NCBI RefSeq assembly: GCF_000317515.1
Contig: NC_019738.1
Coordinates: 6,908,001-6,972,000, forward strand
DNA: 64,000 nt
Origin: Allocoleopsis franciscana PCC 7113
GTDB taxonomy: Bacteria > Cyanobacteriota > Cyanobacteriia > Cyanobacteriales > Coleofasciculaceae
Direction of reading: 5' to 3'
Below are positions 27,330-36,861 of the stretch, piece after piece. The translations under genes were made by a program, and so were the position numbers. Positions within the stretch are counted from its first letter, which is position 1. Each line of letters starts with the position of its first letter. The notes below the pieces were generated by a model. It was not told the origin of the DNA. It was given only the letters and a program-made list of their open reading frames with translations, and did no database searches.

Positions 27330-28475
27330 TCACACGGCTGTTCTAACCTGAACTAAGGCTTCCTTTACCCGTGGATTGAGAATTTCTCCGGCATGGGTAA
27401 CACAAGTACTATTGATGATGTCGTCATCAAAGTTCAGCTGTAACTCCCCATCCTTAACCAGGTATTGCAACAGGGTGGAGATATTCTTGGCGTACATCTG
27501 ACTGGCGTGTACAGGCATAGAAGAAGGCAAGTTAATCGGGCCAATAATCGTAACCCCATTACGCACAACATCCTTACCGGGTTCCGTGCAAGCGCAGTTG
27601 CCGCCTTGTTCTGCTGCTAAGTCCACAATCACAGAGCCAGGATGCATCTGTTGCACCATTTCTTCCGTCACCAGTAAGGGTGCTTTTTTCCCCGGAACCT
27701 GAGCTGTTGTAATAACAACATCGGCATTTTTAACATGTTCCGTCACAACTTCTTGAGTCCGCTGCTTGGATGCCTCAGAAATTTCCTTGGCGTAACCCCC
27801 GGCGGCTACGGTTTCTTCTTCGAGTGTGACTTCGACAAACTTAGCCCCGAGACTCTGCACTTCTTCTTTAACGGCTGGGCGAATATCGAAGGCTTCCACG
27901 ACAGCACCTAAGCGTCTAGCCGTGGCGATGGCTTGTAGACCCGCCACACCAGCGCCCATCACAAAGACCTTGGCGGGTTTAATTGTACCTGCCGCCGTTG
28001 TCAACATGGGGAAGAACTTGGGTGAAGCCGCTGCCGCAATCAGTACCGCTTTGTATCCTGCCACGCCCGCCTGAGAGGAGAGAGCATCCATACTTTGAGC
28101 ACGACTGGTACGCGGAATCAGCTCCATACTAAATGCCGTGACTTTTCGATTCGCGAGTTGCTCAATCACCTCTGGCTGACCTAAGGGATTGAGGAAGCTA
28201 ATCAAAACACTCCCTTCCCGTAGCTGATGAATTTCATGCTCTTTGGGGAGGCCAACTTTTAGGAGAATATCGGCTTCACCCCACAAAGCACTGACATCAG
28301 AGATGATTTTGGCACCAGCGGTTTCGTAAGTCTCATTACTGAAAAATGAACCCTCTCCGGCACCACTTTCTACACAAATTTCTAAGCCCTGTTTCACTAA
28401 TCGGGCAACCGTATCCGGATTTAGCGCGACGCGACGCTCACCGACTTCAATTTCTTTCGCGATCGCTATTTTCAT
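27330..28475 (-). CDS. pntA: NAD(P) transhydrogenase subunit alpha, part 1
   Basis: The 381-residue soluble NAD(H)-binding part of the alpha subunit, related to alanine dehydrogenase. It has KEIEVGERRVALNPDTV at the start, MELIPRTSRAQSMDALSSQA (mid), a Rossmann GAGVAGLQAIATARRLGA (about 172-190) and the mobile-loop region near VEVTLEEETVAAGGYAKE. It ends without the membrane helices, which are supplied by the next gene. First gene of the pnt operon. Confidence 0.96.
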   Translation of the reverse strand: MKIAIAKEIEVGERRVALNPDTVARLVKQGLEICVESGAGEGSFFSNETYETAGAKIISDVSALWGEADILLKVGLPKEHEIHQLREGSVLISFLNPLGQPEVIEQLANRKVTAFSMELIPRTSRAQSMDALSSQAGVAGYKAVLIAAAASPKFFPMLTTAAGTIKPAKVFVMGAGVAGLQAIATARRLGAVVEAFDIRPAVKEEVQSLGAKFVEVTLEEETVAAGGYAKEISEASKQRTQEVVTEHVKNADVVITTAQVPGKKAPLLVTEEMVQQMHPGSVIVDLAAEQGGNCACTEPGKDVVRNGVTIIGPINLPSSMPVHASQMYAKNISTLLQYLVKDGELQLNFDDDIINSTCVTHAGEILNPRVKEALVQVRTAV

Positions 28476-29019
28476 GAACGCTCCTTGTGACTTAAGCTAG
28501 TGAGGATGAGTAAACTTACTTAAACAGAACTAGCCGTTTGAATTGGCAAGGCAGATATCTCTCTGGCGGCACCAGAGAGCAACTAATACTTTGCACTTAG
28601 CAAGCCGATTTGGCAAGGGATGCCAGTAATGTTCTCACTTGCATCCTAGTGTTGCCTACCCGATCCCGAAGGCGATCTTTAACTTGTCTTAAATATTCAC
28701 TGAATCCATCAAATGGTTGTTAGGCATTGACAAGTGACTCAAAAAACTTTAATAAAAGTTTAAGAACAAGGGGATTCTGGTTAAAATCTACTGTACTAAT
28801 CGCCAACATGCCTCATGGTTTCTACCGACCCGACCTTCTTGGAGGTATTGACGGGCGGCTCAAGGGTCAAAACCAGTCTCCCAGGCACTTTTTCCAAGTC
28901 TTTAACGTCTCCACCTGAGATTATCCGCAGTAACTCAACTTTGATACTCTCAATAAAGAGTCAAAAATAGTAAAGTTTAGTGACAAACCTCATTACCCTT
29001 CGGGAAGAGTAGTCAGCCT
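28476..29019. other. Divergent pnt/DUF2808 intergenic region
   Basis: 544 bases between divergent genes. A 63-residue frame from a TTG at 28727 is unsupported. The right part includes an A/T-rich stretch (28925-28985) that probably contains the promoter of the DUF2808 gene. I see no RNA gene. Confidence 0.5.
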
Positions 29020-29556
29020 ATGTTATCCAAAAAATCGTTGATGCGACCCATGATTTCTGCCGTAGCCGTTACGGGTTGTATAATCACGGGGTTTGCTGTC
29101 AAAAGCTGGGCACAGAACAACCCAGGTTTTACCCTGTGGAGCGGTGTGGCTCGTGAAAATCAGCTGAACTATTACTTAGATTATGGCGGTCAGCCGAACG
29201 GCTGGGATCGTTACCGCTTTAAAATTCCGGCCAAGAAATTGGAGTTAGGGGTGGCTCAGATTGCCATTTCTTATCCCGATTATTTCGACGGCAAGTTTGA
29301 CCCCAAGAGAGTTGAGGTACGTGTCAAAGGCAAAAAAGTGCCGATCTCTGAAGTGAACTGGAATAAAGAAAATCACGTCATTCAGATCCAGTTAGATCAG
29401 GCAATCCAGGCGGGGAATAGTATCGAAATTGTCTTCTCAAACGTTAAAAATCCCCCCTTTGGTGGAATGTACTATTTCAATGCTCAGGTAATGACGCCCG
29501 GTGATATTCCACTCCCCCGTTACGTCGGCACTTGGATTTTGAGTATTGGTGGATAG
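29020..29556 (+). CDS. Secreted DUF2808 protein
   Basis: A 178-residue protein with a signal peptide (hydrophobic about 11-27, cleavage likely after KSWA). The mature part fits the cyanobacterial DUF2808 family: N-terminal FTLWSGV, a YYLDYGG segment, YRFKIPAKKLELGVAQIAISYPDYFDG-type strands, and a C-terminal GMYYFNAQVMTPGDIPLPRYVGTW block. The function of the family is unknown; such proteins are periplasmic or extracellular. Alternative start Met8 is possible. Confidence 0.88.
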   Translation: MLSKKSLMRPMISAVAVTGCIITGFAVKSWAQNNPGFTLWSGVARENQLNYYLDYGGQPNGWDRYRFKIPAKKLELGVAQIAISYPDYFDGKFDPKRVEVRVKGKKVPISEVNWNKENHVIQIQLDQAIQAGNSIEIVFSNVKNPPFGGMYYFNAQVMTPGDIPLPRYVGTWILSIGG

Positions 29557-29736
29557 TTAAACACCCTTGTGTCAGGGGATTGGAAGGGACGAAGTGAGCC
29601 GATGAGAACTTTATAACTTCCCAGCTTTCCATGGCTTACCAGGGAGGAGCCACCCCGTTCGCGGTCAAAGTGCTACCCTAGTAAATTGTGACTCTTGCAC
29701 AAAGGGTCAGATTGATTTTTTTTGAAGTAAAAGTAT

Positions 29737-29874
29737 ATGACTCAACGCACTCTAGGCGGCACCAGCCGCAAACGGAAAAGAAAGTCGGGTTTTCGCGCAC
29801 GGATGCGTACCCAAGATGGTCAAAATGTCATTAAAGCTCGCAGAAAAAAAGGACGTTATCGTCTCTCGGTATAG
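29737..29874 (+). CDS. rpmH: 50S ribosomal protein L34
   Basis: A 45-residue, very basic protein, too short for most gene calls. It begins [20 protein letters not shown] and continues [19 protein letters not shown], the unmistakable L34 pattern. It opens the conserved rpmH-rnpA-yidC cluster. A pyrimidine-rich stretch and tgaag precede the ATG. Confidence 0.98.
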   Translation: MTQRTLGGTSRKRKRKSGFRARMRTQDGQNVIKARRKKGRYRLSV

Positions 29875-29953
29875 TTTGAGTGACTATTGCATCGAGTAGT
29901 CGGTTGCCTTCCTTGTTTAGCTGTCGGTTGTGTCCTCGTACTGGAGTATAAGC

Positions 29954-30358
29954 GTGGCATTGCCTCAAGTGCATCGACTCAGGCACTGGCGAGATTTTCA
30001 GCTCGTGTATCAAAAAGGAATACGCCGAAATGGGCGTTATTTAACTTTGCGAGGTTTGTCCCGACGCACCAGTACAGTGGACGCCCCAATTTCCGAGAGG
30101 TTATCGTCGCCCAATCAAGACCCGCCGCCAACTCGCATTGGCATCTCTGTCAGTCAAAAAGTTAGTAAAAAAGCGGTTGTTCGCAATCGAATTAAGCGGC
30201 GCATTAGGGCAGCTTTACGCCAGTTGTTACCCCAACTTTCTCCAGGATGGCAACTGATAGTAGGGGTACGACCTGGAGCCGAGCGGTGCGATTATGCACA
30301 ATTTTTGCGAGAATTAGAGCAGTTGTTGGCAGAAGCAGAGGTATTAAATGGGCATTAA
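29954..30358 (+). CDS. rnpA: Ribonuclease P protein component
   Basis: The 134-residue protein subunit of RNase P, which helps the RNA subunit trim tRNA 5' ends. It has LRHWRDFQLVYQKGIRRNG near the start and the RNR signature in KKAVVRNRIKRRIRAALR. I chose GTG 29954, giving the usual cyanobacterial MALP-VHRL start with ggag at 29943-29946, rather than GTG 29930. Its end overlaps the next gene by 11 bases. Confidence 0.95.
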   Translation: MALPQVHRLRHWRDFQLVYQKGIRRNGRYLTLRGLSRRTSTVDAPISERLSSPNQDPPPTRIGISVSQKVSKKAVVRNRIKRRIRAALRQLLPQLSPGWQLIVGVRPGAERCDYAQFLRELEQLLAEAEVLNGH

Positions 30359-30740
30359 AGAAGAAGTTTTTTACGAAGGTGGCCCCCATGTTGGTGATTT
30401 GATTATTAATATTTTGTTAGGGTTCACGGTGATTTGCTTGCCCTTGACAGTGGGAGCCATTGTTCGTGCCCTATGGCTGCGTTATCGCATTACGGATCGC
30501 CGTATTTCGATCACAGGGGGTTGGCAAGGGCGCGATCGCACAGACATTATTTTTTCAGAGGTGGTCAAAGTCGTTAAAGTTCCCCGTGGTTTCGGATCGT
30601 GGGGGGACATTGTGGTGACCCTCAAAGATGGCAGTCGCCTGGAAATACGAGCCATCCCCCGGTTCCGCGAAATCTATGACCACATTGCTGAAAAAGCCGC
30701 CCAAAAAACGGGTAGACCCCTCGACTCTGTAAAGGCTTAG
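30348..30740 (+). CDS. PH-domain (YdbT/DUF304-like) membrane protein
   Basis: A 130-residue protein with a hydrophobic region (about 12-45, two helices) and a bacterial PH domain (about 48-125: YRITDRRISITGGWQGRDRTDIIFSEVVKVVKVP). It overlaps rnpA by 11 bases and precedes yidC, a gene order found across cyanobacteria. Its role is unknown; the position suggests membrane-protein insertion or assembly. Confidence 0.88.
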   Translation: MGIKEEVFYEGGPHVGDLIINILLGFTVICLPLTVGAIVRALWLRYRITDRRISITGGWQGRDRTDIIFSEVVKVVKVPRGFGSWGDIVVTLKDGSRLEIRAIPRFREIYDHIAEKAAQKTGRPLDSVKA

Positions 30741-30942
30741 AGCTAGGGGTGTCGTAAGAGGCTCAACCTCTGTGACCGACCAAGAACAAGAATCAACTCT
30801 TCACATCCCCAAACTTCTGCCTTTAAGCCAAGCAGAATTGGGGTGTTTATCAATGCGTACCGGATAACCGTCTCGCATTGGGACAAATATTAGATAGATT
30901 AGATTCAGAAAACTTTACAGCGCCTAGGTAGACTTTACACGA

Positions 30943-32094
30943 ATGGATTTTGGTGTCGGGTTTCTTTCCAACAACGTCATGCTGCCAATCCTGGATTTCT
31001 TTTACGGGATTGTGCCAAGCTATGGTCTCGCCATCGTGGCGCTGACCCTGGTGATTCGCTTTGCCCTCTTTCCCTTGAACGCTGGTTCCATTCGCAATAT
31101 GAGGCGTATGCGAATCACCCAACCGCTGATGAAAAAGCGGCAAGAAGAGATTCAAAAACTCTACAAAGATGACCCAGCTAAACAGCAGGAAGAAATGAGC
31201 AAACTCTTCAAAGAGTTTGGCAATCCCTTAGCTGGCTGTCTACCGGTCGTGCTGCAAATGCCGGTATTGTTTGCCCTGTTTGCCACCTTGCGGGGTTCAC
31301 CCTTTTCGGACGTTAATTACGCCGTCAATCTCCAAATCTTTCCCAGAGAGCAAATGGAGTTGATTCAGCCCCAAGCGTTTGTAACCAAACCCCAAAACAT
31401 TTACATCGCTGATGGCGTTCATGCCCCAGTCGCAGCTATTCTCCCAGGGGGAAGCCGTTTAGTCGTTGGAGAAAAAACCCAAGTAGAGTTTCAAACGGTT
31501 GAAGGCAAATCGCTTAACAAATTGTTAACCGAGTATCCAGAGACGAAAATTGCTCCCAAATGGCAAGTCACCAAAGGGGCAGAACACATCCGGATTCAGG
31601 CAGACGGAACTCTGGAAGCATTAGAACCCGGAGAAGTAACGCTTCAGGGCAGCCTTCCTGGATTAGCCGCTGATAAAGGATTCCTCTTCATTGAGGCTCT
31701 AGGACGTGTGGGTGCTTTTGAACCCGATGGAGCGATTCACTGGGATGTCATTGGCATGATTCTTGTGTTTGGCATTAGTTTGTATGTAAATCAGCTTCTT
31801 TCAGGTCAGAATGCTTCGAGTGATGACGCCTCAAAGCAGCAAGCAACGGTGAATAAGCTCACTCCAATCCTGTTCTCTGGGATGTTCTTATTCTTCCCCT
31901 TGCCCGCTGGTGTACTGATGTATATGGTGATAGCCAATATTTTTCAGACAGCCCAGACCTTTATTTTGATGCGCGAACCCTTGCCCGAAAACATTCAAAA
32001 AATGATGGAGACGCAAGAGAAAGAAACCAAAGCTGGGGAGAAGCGTGAATCACTGCCTTTTGAACGGCGTTCTAAGAAAAAGGCTTCGAGTTAG
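30943..32094 (+). CDS. yidC: Membrane protein insertase YidC/Alb3
   Basis: A 383-residue insertase that places proteins into plasma and thylakoid membranes. It has an N-terminal helix pair around 15-40, the conserved arginine-containing hydrophilic groove region near 50-60, a cytoplasmic hairpin rich in Lys/Glu (75-100) and [21 protein letters not shown] ~110-residue insert between helices includes a Big_2-like stretch ([19 protein letters not shown]). The C-terminal helices and a basic tail (KKKASS) follow. It is two bases from jag. Confidence 0.97.
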   Translation: MDFGVGFLSNNVMLPILDFFYGIVPSYGLAIVALTLVIRFALFPLNAGSIRNMRRMRITQPLMKKRQEEIQKLYKDDPAKQQEEMSKLFKEFGNPLAGCLPVVLQMPVLFALFATLRGSPFSDVNYAVNLQIFPREQMELIQPQAFVTKPQNIYIADGVHAPVAAILPGGSRLVVGEKTQVEFQTVEGKSLNKLLTEYPETKIAPKWQVTKGAEHIRIQADGTLEALEPGEVTLQGSLPGLAADKGFLFIEALGRVGAFEPDGAIHWDVIGMILVFGISLYVNQLLSGQNASSDDASKQQATVNKLTPILFSGMFLFFPLPAGVLMYMVIANIFQTAQTFILMREPLPENIQKMMETQEKETKAGEKRESLPFERRSKKKASS

Positions 32095-32096
32095 TT

Positions 32097-32588
32097 ATGG
32101 ACAATCAGCTCATGCAGCGAGGTCAGCAGTGGCTTGAGGAACTCCTGCGTTTATCCAAGTTCGGGGCACCGGTGAGACCAACTCTTACCCATGACTCAGG
32201 TGAAGACAAGCCAAATTATTGGTTAACCATCGATCAAACCCGACTGACTCCCAAACAAGTTGAAATTTTGATTGGCCCAGACGGAATTGTGCTGGATGCG
32301 ATTCAGTACTTGGCTAATTCCATTTTGAATTTGGGGCAGGACGAAGAGGGACAAGCCGCGTATACCATAGAAATCGATGGTTATCGCCTTCGGCGACAAG
32401 AGGAACTCCGGGCGATGGCAGATCATGCCGCCCAAACGGTGCGCGAGACGGGACAAGAATATGAACTAAAATCTTTGTCCTCCGCAGAACGCCGTCAAGT
32501 TCATACCTTTTTGAAGGAATGCGAAGACTTGGAGACTCAAAGCCGAGGACAGGAACCTGACCGACGCCTAGTTGTGCGTCTACGCTAA
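32097..32588 (+). CDS. jag: Jag-type KH/R3H RNA-binding protein
   Basis: A 163-residue cytosolic protein. A KH-like domain (about 40-90, with LIGPDGIVLDAIQYLAN) is followed by an R3H domain (about 100-163, with ERRQVHTFL). The N-terminal Jag domain found in Firmicutes is missing, as in other cyanobacteria. It starts two bases after yidC, so the two are translated together. Confidence 0.92.
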   Translation: MDNQLMQRGQQWLEELLRLSKFGAPVRPTLTHDSGEDKPNYWLTIDQTRLTPKQVEILIGPDGIVLDAIQYLANSILNLGQDEEGQAAYTIEIDGYRLRRQEELRAMADHAAQTVRETGQEYELKSLSSAERRQVHTFLKECEDLETQSRGQEPDRRLVVRLR

Positions 32589-32685
32589 AGAGTTGTTGGG
32601 GAACGATGAGTATTTCCAGATAGCTCTGTGTTTAAGGGTTTATTGTTTAGCTGCCTAGGGGTTAATAAAAAAAAGGATAAGCATC

Positions 32686-33195
32686 ATGGAAGCCATTCAT
32701 ATTCCTTGGCTGCTTAAGCTACCAGAGCAGACAGAGGTCATTCAAGTTAAGGAGTGTATTGCTGGTTTAGAGACGCTCACCCCAGTGCGCGGTCGAATGC
32801 AAGTGACGCATCAAGGGAATTATCTAGAAGTTTCGGCCCAAGCGGAAACCATTATTACCTTAACGTGCGATCGCTGCTTGCAGCAGTACAACCACCGTCT
32901 ACAAGTTGATGCCTCGGAAATGGTTTGGTTAGATGAGTCAGCCGACCAACCCGATGAAGGCCCCTTAGAACGGGAAACGGCGTTGGAAGACTTGGTCGAA
33001 ACGCTGCCACCCCAAGGTTATTTTCAGCCAGACGTTTGGCTATACGAGCAACTCTGTTTAGCAACTCCCCCTCGGCAGCTTTGTGACTCGGATTGCCCAG
33101 GCATTCAGATTAATGATCATGAGCCGGGGAGTGCCGCGCTTACGGATCAGCGTTGGCAAGCTCTGGCAAACCTGAAAAAACAACTTCCTGGATAG
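32686..33195 (+). CDS. YceD/DUF177 family protein
   Basis: A 169-residue protein of the DUF177 (YceD) family, linked to 23S rRNA or ribosome maturation in other bacteria and plants. It has LTCDRCLQQYNHRL (CxxC) near 66, an acidic middle (DLVETLPPQ), and a second cysteine set LCDSDCPGI near 132-140, probably a zinc site. It belongs to the conserved rpmH-ycf46 gene run. The next conserved gene is displaced by the tnpB element. Confidence 0.88.
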   Translation: MEAIHIPWLLKLPEQTEVIQVKECIAGLETLTPVRGRMQVTHQGNYLEVSAQAETIITLTCDRCLQQYNHRLQVDASEMVWLDESADQPDEGPLERETALEDLVETLPPQGYFQPDVWLYEQLCLATPPRQLCDSDCPGIQINDHEPGSAALTDQRWQALANLKKQLPG

Positions 33196-33383
33196 TTTGC
33201 CGATTTGGAGGAAGTATTAGAGATACGCAATTTGAAAAAGTTGTCTCAAGATTTAACTCCTCGCTCCTGTTGTCCCCCGCTATAACTGTATCCTCACGCT
33301 TAGCTCCGGCGTTTAGCGGCCCGATGTTAGGCTTCTTAATTGGAGGAACGGAAATTTCCACATTTTGATCTTTGTAAGTGTTT

Positions 33384-34656
33384 TACTGCAATATGTATAA
33401 TGCAGTAAGGAGGGAGCAAGATGCTGCACAAAGCGGTCAAGGTTCGACTGTATCCAACGGCTTTGCAACAAGTCCTACTGTCTCAGCACTTTGGTTGTGC
33501 CAGATGGTGGTGGAATTATGCTTTGAACAAGTCAATTGAGACTTATAAGGAAACAGGTAAAAGCCTTAATCAGTCAGCGCTTAATGCCTTTTTGCCAAAG
33601 CTCAAGAAAGCAGAGGAAACTATATGGTTGTCTGAATGTTATAGCCAAGTTTTACAGGCAACAACCCTCAATCTAACCACAGCCTATAAAAACTTTTTTG
33701 CAGGTCGTGCCAGGTTTCCGCGTTACAAGTCAAAGCATGGCAAGCAATCGCTCCAGTATCCTCAAAACGTTAAAGTACTTGATGGATTTGTTCAGTTACC
33801 TGGTAAGGTTGGCAAAGTTAAAGCCAAGCTGCACAGGAATATAGAAGGAACAATTAAAACCGTAACGGTCAGTTTAGACCCATCAGGCAAGTATTTTGCC
33901 TCAATACTGACGGAGAGTGAAGGCGACAATCCGACTGTTTCAACTAACGGCAAAGTGATTGGGGTTGACTTAGGATTGACTCATTTCGCCATTACAAGCG
34001 ATGGCTGCAAAGTCTCTAAGTATGACAACCCTAGGCATCTAGTCAAACATGAGAAAAACCTCAAGCGCAAGCAACAAAAACTAGCTAAAAAACAAAAAGG
34101 AAGTAATTCAAGGAACAAAGTTAAGAAAACTGTAGCTAAAGTGTACGAACGGGTAACTAAATCCCGTCAGGATTTTCTACATAAGCTTTCACGAAAGCTC
34201 GTCAATGAAAACCAAGTTGTCGTAGTAGAGAATCTTAATGTCAAAGGCATGGTACGCAATCACAATTTAGCTAAAGCAATATCTGATATTGGATGGGGAA
34301 CCTTTGTCAATTTTCTCTTCTACAAGCTAGAGAAAAAAGGTGGCAAATTGGTTGAGATTGACCGTTGGTTCCCTAGCTCCAGGCTCTGCTCTAATTGCTA
34401 TTACCAGATTGATAGTTTGTCTCTTGATATTAGAGAGTGGACTTGTCCTAATTGCGGCACTCGTCACGACCGGGATGGTAACGCAGCAACGAACATTAGA
34501 GCCGAAGGCATCAGAATGCTACAGACGGATGGAACAGCCGTCTCTGCTAACGGAGGGGAAGTAAGACCAAAGCTTGGACGCAAGTCCGTTCTCAGGCATT
34601 CCCCCGTGATGTTAGAAGCCCACACTATAATCGCTTCGATTTAGTGTGGGTAGTTC
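33384..34656 (+). mobile_element. Solitary IS200/IS605-type tnpB element
   Basis: The element encloses a tnpB gene without tnpA. A left hairpin (tactgca 33384-33390 with tgcagta 33401-33407) precedes the gene. A right hairpin (cccacacta 34619-34627 with tagtgtggg 34642-34650) straddles the stop codon, followed by tagttcac, typical of the right ends of cyanobacterial IS1341-type elements and of the region encoding the guide (omega/re) RNA. The left boundary could lie further out. It sits between two genes that are usually adjacent (DUF177 and ycf46). Confidence 0.75.
33421..34644 (+). CDS. tnpB: RNA-guided nuclease TnpB (IS1341-type OrfB)
   Basis: A 407-residue TnpB with an N-terminal helix-turn-helix (about 1-50), a middle OrfB domain and a RuvC-like nuclease split by a zinc ribbon. 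Catalytic residues look intact: D183 in GVDLGLTHF, E270 in VVVENLNVKG and the late HDRDGNAATN. The zinc ribbon has CSNC and CPNC pairs. A good ribosome-binding site (aaggaggg, 33407-33414) precedes the ATG. By family knowledge, it should cut DNA guided by RNA from the element's right end. No frameshift is seen. Confidence 0.95.
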   Translation: MLHKAVKVRLYPTALQQVLLSQHFGCARWWWNYALNKSIETYKETGKSLNQSALNAFLPKLKKAEETIWLSECYSQVLQATTLNLTTAYKNFFAGRARFPRYKSKHGKQSLQYPQNVKVLDGFVQLPGKVGKVKAKLHRNIEGTIKTVTVSLDPSGKYFASILTESEGDNPTVSTNGKVIGVDLGLTHFAITSDGCKVSKYDNPRHLVKHEKNLKRKQQKLAKKQKGSNSRNKVKKTVAKVYERVTKSRQDFLHKLSRKLVNENQVVVVENLNVKGMVRNHNLAKAISDIGWGTFVNFLFYKLEKKGGKLVEIDRWFPSSRLCSNCYYQIDSLSLDIREWTCPNCGTRHDRDGNAATNIRAEGIRMLQTDGTAVSANGGEVRPKLGRKSVLRHSPVMLEAHTIIASI

Positions 34657-34689
34657 ACTTCTTTGTGTTGCCCTTAACCTTGGTGTGTC

Positions 34690-36204
34690 ATGAGTTTTAA
34701 TGATGAATTTGAGCTGCTGCTCCGGGCGCGCTATCCCTTAATCTATATTCCCACCCCCGAAGAAGAGCGAGTGGAAGCCTCAATCGCACAAGCTGGGAAA
34801 CGTCTAGGCGATCGCGCTGTCTATATCTGGGATTTCGTGGACGGCTACCAGGGCAACCCCAATGATGTCGGTTTCGGACGCCGCAATCCGTTACAAGCGC
34901 TAGAATTTGTGGAGAAAGTAGCCCAAAGTGCCGCAGCTATCTTTATATTAAGAGATTTTCACCGTTTTTTAGACGATATATCCGTTTCTCGCAAACTTAG
35001 AAACTTATCAAGACGCCTAAAATCCCAACCCAAGAATATTGTCATCCTATCCCCACAAATTACCGTTCCTGCTGAACTGGCGGAAGTGCTGACAGTAGTG
35101 GAATTTCCGTTACCCAACGCCTCGGAAATTAAAGCCGAAATTCAACGGTTGATCAGCGCGACAGCACAATCCTTGAGCGATAAAGTCTTAGATGAGCTGG
35201 TACGTTCCGCGCAGGGGCTATCCCTAGAACGGATTCGTCGGGTTCTGGCGCGTGCGATCGCCTCTCATGGCGAAATTCAACCCGAAGACGTGGAATTAAT
35301 TTTAGAAGAAAAACGCCAATCGATTCGGCAGACGCAAATTTTAGAGTTTTACCCAACCACGGAAAGAATTTCTGATATCGGTGGCTTGGATAACCTGAAA
35401 GACTGGCTGCTGCGGCGGGGTGGTGCTTTTACCGAACGTGCCAGACAATACGGTTTGCCCCATCCTCGCGGCTTGCTGTTAGTGGGAATTCAGGGAACCG
35501 GAAAATCCTTAACCGCAAAAGCGATCGCCCATCACTGGCACCTACCCTTGCTACGCTTAGATGTGGGGCGTCTATTTGGAGGCTTAGTCGGAGAATCCGA
35601 ATCCCGCACTAGGCAGATGATTCAGTTAGCAGAAGCGCTTGCTCCCTGCATCCTGTGGATTGATGAAATTGATAAAGCCTTCTCAGGAATAGATTCTAAA
35701 GGAGATGCCGGCACAACCAGCCGCGTTTTTGGCACCTTTATCAACTGGCTAGCCGAAAAAAAATCCCCCGTTTTTGTCGTCGCCACCGCCAACAACATCC
35801 AAGCATTACCCCCAGAAATGCTGCGTAAAGGGCGGTTCGATGAAATCTTCTTTGTGGGGTTGCCCAGCCAAGAAGAACGCAGAGCCATTTTTGAGTTACA
35901 TTTATCTCGATTGCGGCCTCATAACTTAAAGAATTACGATTTAGACCGATTAGCCTATGAAACCCCTGATTTTTCAGGTGCGGAAATCGAGCAAACCCTA
36001 ATCGAAGCCATGCACATTGGTTTCAGTCAAAACCGAGATTTCACTACCGATGATATCTTGGAATCTGCCAGCCAAATCATTCCCTTAGCTCGAACCGCAC
36101 AAGAGCAAATCCAATTTTTACAAAACTGGGCAGCAGCCGGAAAAGCCCGAATGGCTTCTAGAGATAGCCGTTTGAGCAATCGCATTCAGCGTCAATTTCA
36201 GTAA
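34690..36204 (+). CDS. ycf46: Ycf46-type AAA ATPase
   Basis: A 504-residue AAA ATPase. The N-terminal domain (1-~225) begins [23 protein letters not shown], characteristic of Ycf46. The AAA domain (about 235-440) has Walker A GIQGTGKS, Walker [12 protein letters not shown], sensor and arginine-finger regions ([16 protein letters not shown]). It is encoded in chloroplast genomes of red-lineage algae; in cyanobacteria, it has been linked to inorganic-carbon responses. It is the last gene of the conserved run, now 45 bases after the tnpB stop. Confidence 0.93.
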   Translation: MSFNDEFELLLRARYPLIYIPTPEEERVEASIAQAGKRLGDRAVYIWDFVDGYQGNPNDVGFGRRNPLQALEFVEKVAQSAAAIFILRDFHRFLDDISVSRKLRNLSRRLKSQPKNIVILSPQITVPAELAEVLTVVEFPLPNASEIKAEIQRLISATAQSLSDKVLDELVRSAQGLSLERIRRVLARAIASHGEIQPEDVELILEEKRQSIRQTQILEFYPTTERISDIGGLDNLKDWLLRRGGAFTERARQYGLPHPRGLLLVGIQGTGKSLTAKAIAHHWHLPLLRLDVGRLFGGLVGESESRTRQMIQLAEALAPCILWIDEIDKAFSGIDSKGDAGTTSRVFGTFINWLAEKKSPVFVVATANNIQALPPEMLRKGRFDEIFFVGLPSQEERRAIFELHLSRLRPHNLKNYDLDRLAYETPDFSGAEIEQTLIEAMHIGFSQNRDFTTDDILESASQIIPLARTAQEQIQFLQNWAAAGKARMASRDSRLSNRIQRQFQ

Positions 36205-36240
36205 TCCGATTGTGATGGGTAGTAGTTAATTAAAGCGACA

Positions 36241-36280
36241 TTACCCATTACCCATTACCCATTACCCATTACCCATTACC
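36241..36280. repeat. Heptanucleotide tandem array (ttaccca)n
   Basis: Five perfect ttaccca units and a partial sixth, immediately before the SH3 gene. Such short tandem arrays (STRR) are common in filamentous cyanobacteria and prone to length change. The array ends 11 bases before the ATG, so it occupies the place of a ribosome-binding site. Confidence 0.9.
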
Positions 36281-36291
36281 AACAACTCCCT

Positions 36292-36759
36292 ATGAGTTTG
36301 TCAGGCATCTTTAAGTTTATCCTCGGTTTTTTTGTCGGCATCATATTCTTGATCATTTTTGGTATTGGTACCGCTTATTACTTCTGGACAAGGCTCTCTA
36401 TTACTCCTGCCAAACCCATCTTCGCAGAAGAGCAACAGAAGAAGTCCCCGACGGTTAAGAAAGCCAGTTTAACTCCAGCGTCTAAATCGAAACCCAGCAG
36501 CCAACAGAGTCCCACACCCAGTAAGTCCCCCATCCAAGAACTGCCACCAGGGGCTTATAAAGCGCGTGTAACCTGGCCAGAAGGCTTAAGTCTTCGCGAC
36601 GCACCCACGCTCAATTCAACCCGGATTGGTGGTGTTGCCGCCAATCAAGCCGTGTTCATTCTTAAACAAAGTGATGATGGAAAATGGCAACAGGTGCGCG
36701 TAGTAGAGGGTAATCAAGAGGGCTGGATTAAGGCAGGCAATACAGCAAAAAGTGAATAA
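36292..36759 (+). CDS. Membrane-anchored bacterial SH3 protein
   Basis: A 155-residue protein with one N-terminal membrane helix (about 7-30), a Ser/Pro/Lys-rich linker (about 45-82) and a bacterial SH3 domain (about 88-153: LSLRDAPTLNSTRIGGVAANQAVFILKQ, GWIKAGNT). Such domains bind cell-wall peptides. The start codon lies directly after the heptad array with no clear ribosome-binding site, so its expression may depend on repeat number. Confidence 0.85.
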   Translation: MSLSGIFKFILGFFVGIIFLIIFGIGTAYYFWTRLSITPAKPIFAEEQQKKSPTVKKASLTPASKSKPSSQQSPTPSKSPIQELPPGAYKARVTWPEGLSLRDAPTLNSTRIGGVAANQAVFILKQSDDGKWQQVRVVEGNQEGWIKAGNTAKSE

Positions 36760-36861
36760 TTGATCTGAAGCGCTCAGTTGTGCAGGATGAAAAAGTTCTC
36801 TCGTTTCTGTTTCAGTTTCAAGGGTTACCAAAACAGAGATTTATACCTCGAAAAGCTTGCC

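Noticed and set aside
28727-28918. 63-residue frame upstream of the DUF2808 gene
   Set aside because: It needs a TTG start, lacks a ribosome-binding site and looks like random intergenic sequence.
33140-33368. Two opposed short frames left of the tnpB element
   Set aside because: Both overlap the end of the DUF177 gene and show no protein-like pattern.
36241-36280. CRISPR-like or telomere-like array
   Set aside because: Seven-base units without spacers are a simple tandem repeat, not a CRISPR; no cas gene is present.
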